Shown: piece after piece, positions 33,301 to 43,343 of the stretch | How positions within the stretch are numbered: position 1 is the stretch's first letter | Layout: each line of letters opens with the position of its first letter | DNA from: Gordius sp. MW1 | Taxonomy: Eukaryota; Nematomorpha; Gordioida; Gordea; Gordiidae | DNA length: 64,000 nucleotides | Reading direction: 5' to 3' | Assembly: GCA_964036665.1 (NCBI GenBank) | Contig: OZ038526.1 | Span: forward strand, 33,542,001 to 33,606,000 | Translations under genes and position numbers: made by a program | Notes under the pieces: model-generated | Databases searched by the model: none | Seen by the model: the letters and a program-made list of their open reading frames with translations, nothing else | Told to the model about the DNA's origin: nothing

Positions 33301-34285
33301 AGATTTTTGTGGTTCTATTCACGGTTATTATTATCTAATTTTGGTCGATGCATATACCAAATGGCCAGAGATATTCCCTATGACCAGCATTAGTGCATCG
33401 TGCACTATCAATGCCCTCGAATCGATATTTGCTCGTTTCGGACTACCTAATTCCATTGTTTCAGATAATGGTCCACAATTTACAAGTGCTGAATTCAAGG
33501 GATATTGCAAAAAAAATAATATTCGAAACATTTATTCAAGTCCTTACCACCCTCGTTCTAATGGAGAAGCCGAACGTTTTATTCGAACCTTTAAAAATTT
33601 CCTATATAAGTCGCAAAATTTTAAAAATGATAAATTATTTAATTTCTTGTTTTCTTACAGGAATACTATCCATCCTACAACTGGTTTTACCCCAGCAGAT
33701 TTGTTAATCAAAATTCACCCCTTAAGTTTGTTTAGTTTTTTAAAACCACACATGATGGTAGGGGAACTTGAAGAAGATAATTTTATTAGAAGAAAATTTT
33801 TAATCGGTGACAAAGTCTGGGTGAGAGATTTTACAAGTAGTGACAAATTGTGGTGCAAAGGAGTCGTTCGTAAAATACTTGGTCCCGTTTCTTACGTAAT
33901 CGAAACAGAAGAAGGTATGATGTGGAAAAGACATGGCGACCACATAAGGAAACGATCGGATACAATCATGGAAGAAGACTTGCCTACACAGGTGACAACG
34001 CCCTGCCCCTCTCCTTCTACAGACTTGGCAAATGATTCACCATTTGACGATTACAGCACGGAGCAAGCTAGTTTTTCACGTACACCACCTATGACGCCCT
34101 CCATTAATACTCTTCCATCTACGACCCTTCCTTTTAACTCGCCACCATCCACATCTTCGACGATACCACTTACGTCCCCGCCCCGTTTGCCGATCGATCC
34201 TGACGTAGTTGGACTACCTTCACCTACACTACCACGACGGTCGACCCGAATTAAATACCCGATGCAAAGATACGGAATCGATTAA
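30382..34285 (+). pseudogene. Gypsy A gag-pol, nearly complete, one frameshift
   Basis: The only copy here running from gag to the end of integrase. Gag (about 230 residues) has a retrotransposon-gag core (YKFNKLSQMDDETIDAFTAR) and two zinc knuckles: CYSCGGNHNRAMC (C-x2-C-x3-H-x4-C, one residue short) and CFKCQKKGHIGKIC (standard). Protease follows without a stop, so gag and pol form one frame. The frame breaks at 31,696-31,704, where this copy has nine A and the other copies have eight. The frame then resumes (31,661-34,285 in the +1 register) as RT, RNase H and integrase identical to the 26,862 copy. Possibly a sequencing error rather than real decay. Confidence 0.88.
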
Positions 34286-34299
34286 GGGGAAAGAAATGC

Positions 34300-34600
34300 T
34301 GTAGCTCGCCTTTTCCCATACTCAAATTAAGCCTTTTCCCATACTCAAATTAAGCCTTTTCCCATACTCAAATTAACTCATTAGTGCTTTTCCTTTTTAG
34401 TTAATACTCCCACACTCTCACCCATTAGTTATAATATCATTAGTTACTTTCCCACACTCTCACCATGATTTGAGTTCGCATTCATTATTGTAATTAAGTA
34501 CATTATTATTCCCACGCTTTTTCCTATATATTACCAAATTATCGCATAAATGCATTCTTGGATTTTTTCCCTTTCTTACGCATTTTATTACGCTATAAAA
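34300..34600 (+). repeat. Gypsy A LTR, second copy
   Basis: Same sequence as 30,080-30,381 up to cgctataaaa. It is then joined directly to RNase H sequence (aagcgttagccattatattt) instead of gag. This LTR is shared by two neighbouring partial copies. Confidence 0.9.
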
Positions 34601-36303
34601 AAGCGTTAGCCATTATATTTGCATTTCAAAAATTTCGAGAATACATTTATGGCCAAACCTTCACTCTAGTAACAGACCACAAACCACTATTATCAATATT
34701 TAATCAAACCAAAAACGTACCTCAAGCTGTATCAGCGCGACTTCAACGATGGGCTTTATTTACAACACCGTACCAATTTAATATTAGATATAAGAATACC
34801 AAAGAAAACGCTCGTGCAGATATGCTCTCAAGGTTAGCTGTTCCGGACGAAACAATATCTCAAGAGGGAGATATTTGTGCTATTTACGAAGAAACATTTA
34901 AGCAATTACCAATTACATCGGCAGATGTGGCCAGACATACCCGTCAAGATCCTGTTCTAGGACAAGTATATAATTACGTACTTCACGGTTGGCCCAAAAA
35001 AGTGGAATCGGAACTAGTCGTGTACCATCAACGCCAAAAAGAATTAACAACGCTAAAAGGATGCCTTTTCTGGGGATATAGGGTGGTCATTCCACAAAAA
35101 TTAAGAAAAGATATTTTATATATGCTCCATTTAGGCCATCCTGGTATGACCCGCTCTAGGATTCTAGCCCGTCAACATTTATGGTATCCAGGTATCGATA
35201 AGGACATCCAAAATTACGTTAATAATTGTAAAAATTGCCAAGAGTGGTTTTCTGGAACACCAGAATTAGCTCCCCAAAAATGGACAAACCCTGGTAAACC
35301 TTGGTCTAGGCTACATTTAGATTTTTGTGGTTCTATTCACGGTTATTATTATCTAATTTTGGTCGATGCATATACCAAATGGCCAGAGATATTCCCTATG
35401 ACCAGCATTAGTGCATCGTGCACTATCAATGCCCTCGAATCGATATTTGCTCGTTTCGGACTACCTAATTCCATTGTTTCAGATAATGGTCCACAATTTA
35501 CAAGTGCTGAATTCAAGGGATATTGCAAAAAAAATAATATTCGAAACATTTATTCAAGTCCTTACCACCCTCGTTCTAATGGAGAAGCCGAACGTTTTAT
35601 TCGAACCTTTAAAAATTTCCTATATAAGTCGCAAAATTTTAAAAATGATAAATTATTTAATTTCTTGTTTTCTTACAGGAATACTATCCATCCTACAACT
35701 GGTTTTACCCCAGCAGATTTGTTAATCAAAATTCACCCCTTAAGTTTGTTTAGTTTTTTAAAACCACACATGATGGTAGGGGAACTTGAAGAAGATAATT
35801 TTATTAGAAGAAAATTTTTAATCGGTGACAAAGTCTGGGTGAGAGATTTTACAAGTAGTGACAAATTGTGGTGCAAAGGAGTCGTTCGTAAAATACTTGG
35901 TCCCGTTTCTTACGTAATCGAAACAGAAGAAGGTATGATGTGGAAAAGACATGGCGACCACATAAGGAAACGATCGGATACAATCATGGAAGAAGACTTG
36001 CCTACACAGGTGACAACGCCCTGCCCCTCTCCTTCTACAGACTTGGCAAATGATTCACCATTTGACGATTACAGCACGGAGCAAGCTAGTTTTTCACGTA
36101 CACCACCTATGACGCCCTCCATTAATACTCTTCCATCTACGACCCTTCCTTTTAACTCGCCACCATCCACATCTTCGACGATACCACTTACGTCCCCGCC
36201 CCGTTTGCCGATCGATCCTGACGTAGTTGGACTACCTTCACCTACACTACCACGACGGTCGACCCGAATTAAATACCCGATGCAAAGATACGGAATCGAT
36301 TAA
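34558..36303 (+). pseudogene. Gypsy A pol fragment: RNase H and integrase
   Basis: The frame opens inside the LTR (about 14 LTR-derived residues) and enters RNase H at KALAIIFAFQKFREY, continuing to the normal pol end. Gag, protease and RT are missing. The remaining integrase matches the other copies residue for residue as far as read. It was created by a join at an A-run between LTR end and RNase H. Confidence 0.85.
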
Positions 36304-36317
36304 GGGGAAAGAAATGC

Positions 36318-36388
36318 TGTAGCTCGCCTTTTCCCATACTCAAATTAAGCCTTTTCCCATACTCAAATTAAGCCTTTTCCCATACTCA
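36318..36388 (+). repeat. Gypsy A LTR, truncated third copy
   Basis: The first ~71 bp of the LTR, through two and a half ccttttcccatactcaaatt repeats. It is then joined at 'ctcaattt' to inverted RNase H sequence. Confidence 0.85.
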
Positions 36389-38390
36389 ATTTGGCTGTAA
36401 TTTCTCTCCGCAGCGTTGAGTGTGCGCGAGGCAAAAGAAATGGGATGCTCGTACCCCTTAATTTCATGTGATAAAACGGCGCCGATACCTTCCGCTGAAG
36501 CATCGGTGGAGAGTAGCAATGGTAATTGAGGATTAAAATGAACTAAAACAGGAGCATTAATTATTTTTTTCTTTATTTTATTAATGGCATTTATACAATC
36601 TTGTGTCCAATTCCATTTCACTGATTTTCTTAATAATTTATACAACGGTTGTGCTAGAGTCGAAAAATTTTGTATAAACTTAGCATAATAGGTAGCCATG
36701 CCTAAGAAAGATTGTAATTCTTTAATTGATGTAGGGTCAGGAGCATTTATAATTGCCTTAGTATTTTTGTTAGTTGTGTGAATTCCTTCCTCGTTTATTA
36801 TATGTCCAAGATATTCAATTGATTTTTGTAAAAAATTACATTTTTCTCGTTTTAATTTTATATTAGCCTCATCCAATATTTTAAACACTATTTCGAGATT
36901 TTTATTGTGATCCTCAATTGTTTTCCCAGACACGATAATGTCGTCTAAATAACATACTACACCATTAATGTTCCTAAATAATGAGTCTATGAAGCGCTGA
37001 AATATCGCTGGGGCAGAAGCAATTCCGAATGGAAGTCGAGTATATTGAAAAAGTCCTCTGTGGGTATTAATTGTTAAAATATTTTGTGATTTTTCAGTAA
37101 TTTTAATTTGATAATAAGCTTCCTTTAGGTCTAATATGGAGAAATATCTAAAACCTGCTAATTTAGAAAACAAGTCTTGGATTCGGGGAAGAGGGTATTT
37201 TTCAACAACTAGATTATTATTCAAATTTCGGAAATCTCCACAAATTCGTAATCCCCCATTTTTTTTAAGAACAGTAACAATGGGCGCTGCATAGTCGGCA
37301 TATTTTACAGATTTCAAAACCCCTTCATTAACTAGTCGGTCTAACTCCTTATCCACTTTTTCTTTAATAAAATAAGGGATTGGTCTGGGCCGAAAAAATT
37401 TAGGAGAGGATTCGGGTTTAAGTTTAAGTGTTGTATAAAAATCAATAACTCCGGTGGATTTATTATCAAATAACGAAGAATATTTGTTAGTAATATCATT
37501 CAAATTATTGTAACAATTAACCATATTGATTGAAGAGGGAGTGGTATCATCTTTAATCCATTTATGTGCCAGTTGAATTAGGATATGGGGAAAATGTTGC
37601 AACCAATCGCGTCCTAATATGTTGTGGCCATGGCCTTCTGATACGATTAACGGCAATTTAAATCGTTTGCCATTTTCAGATACTGTCACCTCGGTTTTCC
37701 CTTTCGTTGGTATGGTTGTACCATTATAGCTCTTTAAGATAGTTTTGAGTGGAGAAACGTTCCGTACTACAATGTTTCCTCCATTCACCATTGTCACTGA
37801 TGACCCTGTATCAATTTCAAAATTAACATCTAGATCATTTACCTTTAATGTATAAGTGGGAAATGACGAATATCCCTTCAAATAATTCACTTGATGATGC
37901 GTAACACTGCATTCGCTCTTGCATATTTTTCCAATGTGTCCCTTTTTTTGACATTTAAAACAAACTGCAGTTCGAAATTTACACATGGCCCGATTATGAT
38001 TCCCCCCGCATGAATAACAATAATTTAAGGACCTGGGTTTTACCAAATGAATTGTTTCCGAATGATTCAATAATTGCGATTGTAGTTCTGCCCTTTCCAT
38101 GGCGCGAGAGGTGTCCAGCGCAATTTGCCATGTCAAATTTTCTATGCCTAAAAGGCGTTCAACAATCTTTGTTTTCTTTAATCCAGCTACAAACCTATCA
38201 CGGAGGCTACTTTCAAGGTTCGATCCGAATTCGCAATGGATTGCCACCCCCTTTAATCTTGCTGTAAATGCATCGATGGTTTCATCATCCATTTGGGACA
38301 ACTTATTAAATTTGTAGCGTTGTACGATTGGGTTTAATTTGGGAGAATAAAAGTTTTTTAGGGCTAAACATAATTCTTCAAAAGGAAGTT
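36340..38390 (-). pseudogene. Gypsy A gag-pol, inverted copy truncated at both ends
   Basis: Minus-strand family A from gag (LPFEELCLALKN, 38,390) through zinc knuckles, protease and RT, with YLDDIIV intact, to RNase H at LNAAERNYSQIE. There it runs into the LTR stub in reverse (the last ~12 residues are LTR antisense). Integrase is absent. The gag start is cut at the junction with family B gag at 38,390/38,391. The A-run here has eight bases, so the frame is open, unlike the 30,382 copy. Confidence 0.85.
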
Positions 38391-38723
38391 TCAGCTGTTA
38401 GCTCCGGCCTTGAGTCTATTTGCGTACGCGTCTATCGTCTCTCCCTGGCCTTGTCGAACCTTTGAGAAATCATACCTAATTGCCCTCGCGCATGAATTCA
38501 TCTGGAATAATTTTCTTAGCCGATTTTTAACACCTTCATATGTAATTCCTGTCAAATCTTGAGGTCTATAATCCTCTAATATTAATTGGAGTGCCTCCCC
38601 ATCTAGGCTTGTTAATAGTAGAGTCGCTTTTTGCGCGTCTGTCTCAGGCTTATTGCTCCTTAGGAATAGCTCAAATTGTGTTATAAAAGCATCGATGTTA
38701 GCTGTTATTTTATATTTCTTCAT
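38391..38723 (-). pseudogene. Gypsy B gag N-terminal part
   Basis: 110 codons from an ATG 32 bases after the 5' LTR. It shows a retrotransposon gag core: FELFLRSNKPETDAQKATLL, then GVKNRLRKLFQMN and GQGETIDAYANRLKAG. It ends in TGA created at the junction with family A gag (38,390). The rest of gag, protease and RT of family B are gone. Confidence 0.8.
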
Positions 38724-38754
38724 CTCCGCGTAGGTTTCTTCTTCACGACGCCAC

Positions 38755-38934
38755 TGTTACGCTTGGGAATCTTATTTCCTACAGGTTACGAAGCGCTACA
38801 ATAATAGAAAGTGAGTAAAACGTGTATATCAAACGCATATATAAGTTACAACCAATTAACGGTAATTTGATTGACAACAGATCGGTAAATAACGTATCCA
38901 CGGAGGCACTTCGCAATCCAATTACCTCTCTATA
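38755..38934 (-). repeat. Gypsy B 5' LTR (180 bp)
   Basis: It has the same sequence as the 3' LTR with few changes (its first bases are TATAGAG rather than TGTAGAG). It is followed on the minus strand by TGGCGTCGTGAAGAAG, a candidate tRNA primer-binding site directly after the terminal CA. Confidence 0.9.
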
Positions 38935-39399
38935 AATTTAATTTTCTAAAAAGTTATAAATGTTTAATATTTAATATATAAAATGGCGTGTTTGATAATA
39001 AACAGGACTTATTTTGATTTCCAATCATGTGAAACAAAAATTTGATTTTTTTGCATAAATAGTTTAGTTATCTATCTCTAATTAAAATATGGGATAATTG
39101 ACGTTTTTAAAAACGCTATGGTATAACAATGGGATCGTAAAAGTAACAATGCATTTTCCCAATCCCCACCCAATCAAAAAAGACGTGATAAACGTCAAAA
39201 CTCATTATTTCGTGTCTTTAACCAATAGCAATTCGTATAAGACGTTCGCTATTTTACAACATTCGTCATTTCTGTACGTTACCGCCCGAAGCGCTAGAGC
39301 TGCCCGAGCCCGAATTTTTTATTTCATCCATATGATTTCAGTGAGCATATAAAAAACATTTATTATATTTTTTCATGTTTAAAAATCAAAAAATGCAGG

Positions 39400-39745
39400 A
39401 AATATCACACAAATGAACACTTAAATACCACGAGGAAAAAAAACATGTCTGAATTAGAGTTTAAAATTTGAATATCTTATATAAAAAGAAATGTATACAA
39501 AAAATATATTCACAAATTGATTTACAATAATAAGTTTTAATAATATATTTTAAAAAAATATTAAAAAATTGTTTTTCTTTCATTTCATATTATGGAAGGT
39601 GGGAAGACCCCGGGCATACAAAACACTTTCTATCTTAAAAACTACCCGATAAAAACTAGCTAAATTTTGGAGATATTTAAGAGTAAATTTTGTTAGACTA
39701 CTCAAAAAAATAAAATCATAACATCCACTAACTTATATCGTACAG
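39400..39745 (-). mobile_element. Diverged fragment of the TTAA-flanked element family
   Basis: On the minus strand it shows the same interior phrases in the same order as the copies at 16,952 and 60,936 (cagtag-like, agatatctccaaaattt, ttaagatagaaagtgttttg, tgcccggggtcttccc, cctcgtggtatttaagtg). No CACTCCG ends are seen. Bases 38,945-39,399 and 39,746-40,597 hold nothing else I recognise. Confidence 0.6.
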
Positions 39746-40717
39746 CATTTTTAAAGGGGGCACCCAAAAATGTTTTTCTTTATTCGTTTAGTTGATTAAA
39801 TCAGTTAAATTAGCTTTAGCTTAAACTAATGTGATTCCCTCATTTTAAATAGATTCGAGAATAAGAAAAACTTATTTGAACTTAAGATAATTTAGTCTTT
39901 CAATAGTGATGTGTTAACGATTTGTTTAAAAAATAAAATTTATAAATTACTCGAATGGAATAAATAATGAGAAAATATGGGGAAAAAATTTATGGGAGTT
40001 AATTATAATAGCGTAGCGTTGGCGATTAAATTTTTGTTAGAATGAAACTTAAATTTTACACTTAAATAATATTCTGTTTAAACGTGGCGCCTTGAAGACG
40101 CCGATCTTAAGATTTAATGAGGGAAAACACTTTTCTCAAAAATCATTCCTTATTTAATACTTTATAATCTACTTTTTAGCTCCTAATAAAATTGGATGTT
40201 TGTCTAGACTGCACATGCATGGGGTTAGTTAGCAATAAAAAAGGACGTAAATATTCAAATTCATCAAATTCTTTTCATAAACAAACATAGTTAGCGAAAG
40301 GATTTAAATAAAGGGGGTGCTAAGCATTCTCGATATAAAATCTAATACAAAATTAACAAATTTTTTATTTAATTATGCCCGAATCTTACCAGCGTGCCCG
40401 CCCGAAAATTAAAATTTAAGAAGGTTGCATTCTGATTCTAATGTGCGCCCTTTTTCCACCTTTTTAATGATATCATCATGGTAAAGTAGTGACTGTATAA
40501 ATATTAGTAATTTTTGTAAATTAAATAGTCTTAAACGGGTAAATATTTAATTGGGTAGATATTAAAAACAGCATTTTAAAATAAATGTTTTTTACACCAG
40601 GGGTAGGCAACGCGGCGCCCGCAAGCGCCATGGCGCCTCCGATCGATTTTTAATGCGCCCTCGCTGGACTAATGTAAATGTATATTATGAGCGTACCTAA
40701 TAACACGCACGTATTTT

Positions 40718-41038
40718 TTGTTAGTGTGTGATCGTATTTCGAATAGACCACGCGTAGACCACCGTGCATTTAAACTACCAAGTAATTTCGAAATAATTCT
40801 TTTCTATCCAAACCCTTCATGGAGAAATGAAAAAAAAAGAACATATTATTTTAACGATGAATGGGGGAACATCTTCTATATTGTTTCCTTGATTACAAAG
40901 GGAAGTGTATTTGTTTGTTGTGTTGCGATTCCCAAGAAAAGTAATATTGAACGACATTTTAAGACCGTTCATACACATTTTGATAGTGACTATCCAATGA
41001 ACTCTGAAATTAGAAGAAAAAAAATGCATGTTATTTAA
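40718..41038 (+). pseudogene. hAT transposase N-terminal BED-type finger remnant
   Basis: The second half reads FVCCVAIPKKSNIERHFKTV, then HTHFDSDYPMNSEIRRKK. This fits the N-terminal BED-like zinc finger of ZBED5-type hAT proteins (C-x2-C ... N-x-x-R-H-x-x-x-x-H followed by a YP-x-x-S-x-x-R-x-x-K segment). The first Cys pair is degraded (CC rather than C-x2-C). The frame stops at 41,036 and no DDE core follows. Confidence 0.6.
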
Positions 41039-41039
41039 A

Positions 41040-42005
41040 TGCTCAGCAATAAATTAAGAAATGCTCAGTAAAATGTGCTAAGTATTTTATCAAAGTGCCA
41101 AGTTAAAAATTCAAAATTGCTCATTAAATTAACTTTTAAATGCTCAGCTTTAAATTAAAAAATGCTCAGTATTTTTGCTAAAATGCTCAGTAATATAAAT
41201 TCATAATTTGTGATATTAATTTATTTTGCGCTTATATTTTATAAATAATATTTTAATTGGTATACAATTTTTTTTAAATAAATTTAGAACTTTGCCCCCC
41301 TCCCTTTTTTGTCCCGTTGGTTCCCCCACCCCCCTTATTTTTTACCCTCTTTCTAACCAGAGGGGAGGGGGGTGATTTGACCCCCCCCCCTATTTTTTAT
41401 CCTCTTTCTAACCAGGGGGGAGGGGGTAATTTGCTCCCCCCCCTATTTTTTACCCTCTTTCTAACCAAGAGGGAGGGGGGTAATTGCCCCCCTTCTTTTT
41501 TACCCTTTTTCTCACCTGGGGGGAAGGAGGTGATTTGACCCCCCCCCCTTATTTTTTACCCACTTTCTAAACAGGGGGGAGGGGGTGATTTGCCCCCCCC
41601 CCCCACTCCCCCCTAGTAAGAAAGAGGGTGAAAAATAAGGCGGAGAGCAAATCACCCCCCCCCAGGGTGAGAAAGAGGGTAAAAAAATAAGGGGGGGGGC
41701 AAATCACCTCCCCCCCCCCTGGGAAAGAGGGCAAAAAAACAAGGGGGGCCAATCAATGCGGGTGAGAAAGAGGGTAAAAAATAAGGGGGGTGAAAAGGGG
41801 GGGAGGCGCAAATCACCCCCTCCCCCAGGTGAGAAAGAGGTAAAATTAAATTTCAGATACTGAGCAAAAACTTACTGAGCAGCATAGAAATAATAACTGA
41901 ACAAATGAATTAATTACTGAGCAAATAATTAAATTAGTGAACATTTAATTATTCCACTGAGCAATTGATTATTCTACTGTGAAAAAATTGAATTAAATAC
42001 TGAGC
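41040..42005. repeat. Mirrored tgctcag/ctgagca arms around a G/C minisatellite
   Basis: Left arm 41,038-41,200: about eight tgctcag motifs. Right arm 41,866-42,005: about six to seven ctgagca-type motifs in the opposite sense. Between them, 41,285-41,835, are ~55-65 bp units (ccctctttctaaccagggggg, cccccccctattttttaccc), forward in the left half and inverted in the right half, meeting near 41,610. Confidence 0.8.
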
Positions 42006-42391
42006 ACAATAATTTGTTCTCAAAAAAAATTATTTCTTTAAAATCTTAAAGAACTAACCAGCAAAGTTTCTTTACTAAACCACTGCAACATCATAAAGCA
42101 GCAAGGATCGCGTCATATAAAATATCGCATTTGCTAGCTAAGAATGAAAAACCATTTACAGATGGGATTATCTGTAAAATAAGCGCCCTCGGTGATTTTC
42201 AAATTTAGTATTGCGCCCTTAAGGACAAACAGGTTGCCGACCCCTGCTTTACACAATACATAAAAATTAAAGATTTAAAAACTGTAATGAAAGTTTGTTT
42301 AATAATATAGCGCCATCTATATATTGTATTATATTAATTTATTCACGTTCGTTCAAATTTTTAAACTAGTGAGGAAGGTAAATTGACTGTA

Positions 42392-42498
42392 ATAGCGCAA
42401 AATGACATGGACACTACCCTTGTCTTCAAAATGGAGGAAAATTTGAGACATCATTTACCATATGGAACATATGGCATGAGCAGTCTAGCTAGTCTATG
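42392..42498 (+). repeat. Dispersed repeat, copy 1
   Basis: Phrases tagcgcaaaatgacatg, gtcttcaaaatgga, ccatatggaacatatggcat and gagcagtctagctagtctat recur inverted at 63,374-63,494. The ccatatgg...ccatatgg core is palindromic. The rest of 42,255-43,339 holds no recognised feature. Confidence 0.75.
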
Positions 42499-43343
42499 GT
42501 TAAAATAATGATATTTTTGATATCTTTTCACAAAGGAAATTTATTAACTAATACCACACATTAGTTATTACAATTACAACATTATTGAAATCTAAAAGCA
42601 TGAACATTGTGGTGTTCCCCCCCCCCTCTTACTCATATTTTTTGCTGATTAACGATTTTTTTTGCTTTTGAGATATAAATAGTTAAAAACAATTTTTATT
42701 GCTTTTTGCCGGAGAAAACTGGCACATACAAACTCGTAAAGAACTTATATAAGATAAAAAAAAATAAACTTAATCTTCCCCGTCTACGAGCCATATCTAT
42801 AAATTTATTTCGAATAACGCAATTCAATATAATAAAATTGCTATACATTCAACCTTTATTATCAATTGTATCGGAACCTATATTTGTCATATATCACGAA
42901 ATAAACTAACGTACACTTTATCTACAGAATACTAAAAGCCTTGGCCACTAAAAACATATATATTAGATTTCTTGCTTCTTATGAAAACTACTGTTTCTTA
43001 TAAGAGCTATTTATGGCATAATTATTTACCACCGTCAACTATGGCAAATCAGTATAGACTTACAATTAACAATCTCACAACTTTTTATCTTGTGAATCAT
43101 CAGGAAGGCCGAGGAAAAGGAAAGCAAATCATGATTTAAACTCATTTTATTTTAACTTAAAACTACAGGCCCTAAAAAGATGGTGTGAATTTACATAAAA
43201 AGAGAATTAAAATTTCATTATTTGTTATATTTTGCATATTTTATGTATTGTACTTTTTATAAATGAAAATCTTTATTAGATTATTCAATATAAAAACTTT
43301 AGTTTTTATGGTGCATAATGCGACACATATAAACTTGTATTAA

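Larger units (their letters stand above)
22064..38934 (-). mobile_element. Gypsy family B provirus, interrupted by family A sequence
   Basis: Two 180-bp LTRs in the same (minus) orientation lie at 22,064-22,243 and 38,755-38,934. Both sides are flanked by aatttaattt, consistent with a 5-bp duplication plus adjacent repeat. Reading on the minus strand: 5' LTR, primer-binding region, gag (38,723-38,391), about 14.4 kb of family A, RNase H and integrase (~24,000-22,231), then a GGGGGGAAC polypurine tract and the 3' LTR. The protease and RT of family B are missing, so family A did not simply insert. Sequence was lost at the junctions. Confidence 0.85.
40598..42246 (+). mobile_element. hAT transposon remnant with 8-bp target duplication
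   Basis: Ends CAGGGGTAGGCAAC / TTGCCGACCCCTG are hAT-type TIRs. Flanks ttttacac (40,590-40,597) and ctttacac (42,247-42,254) are an 8-bp duplication with one change. A BED-like finger lies near the left end. The centre is a G/C minisatellite between arms carrying tgctcag and ctgagca repeats. The catalytic transposase core is absent. Confidence 0.88.

Noticed and set aside
41317..41752. Pro/Phe-rich frames in the hAT interior
   Set aside because: They derive from the G/C minisatellite inside the hAT remnant, with no conserved features.
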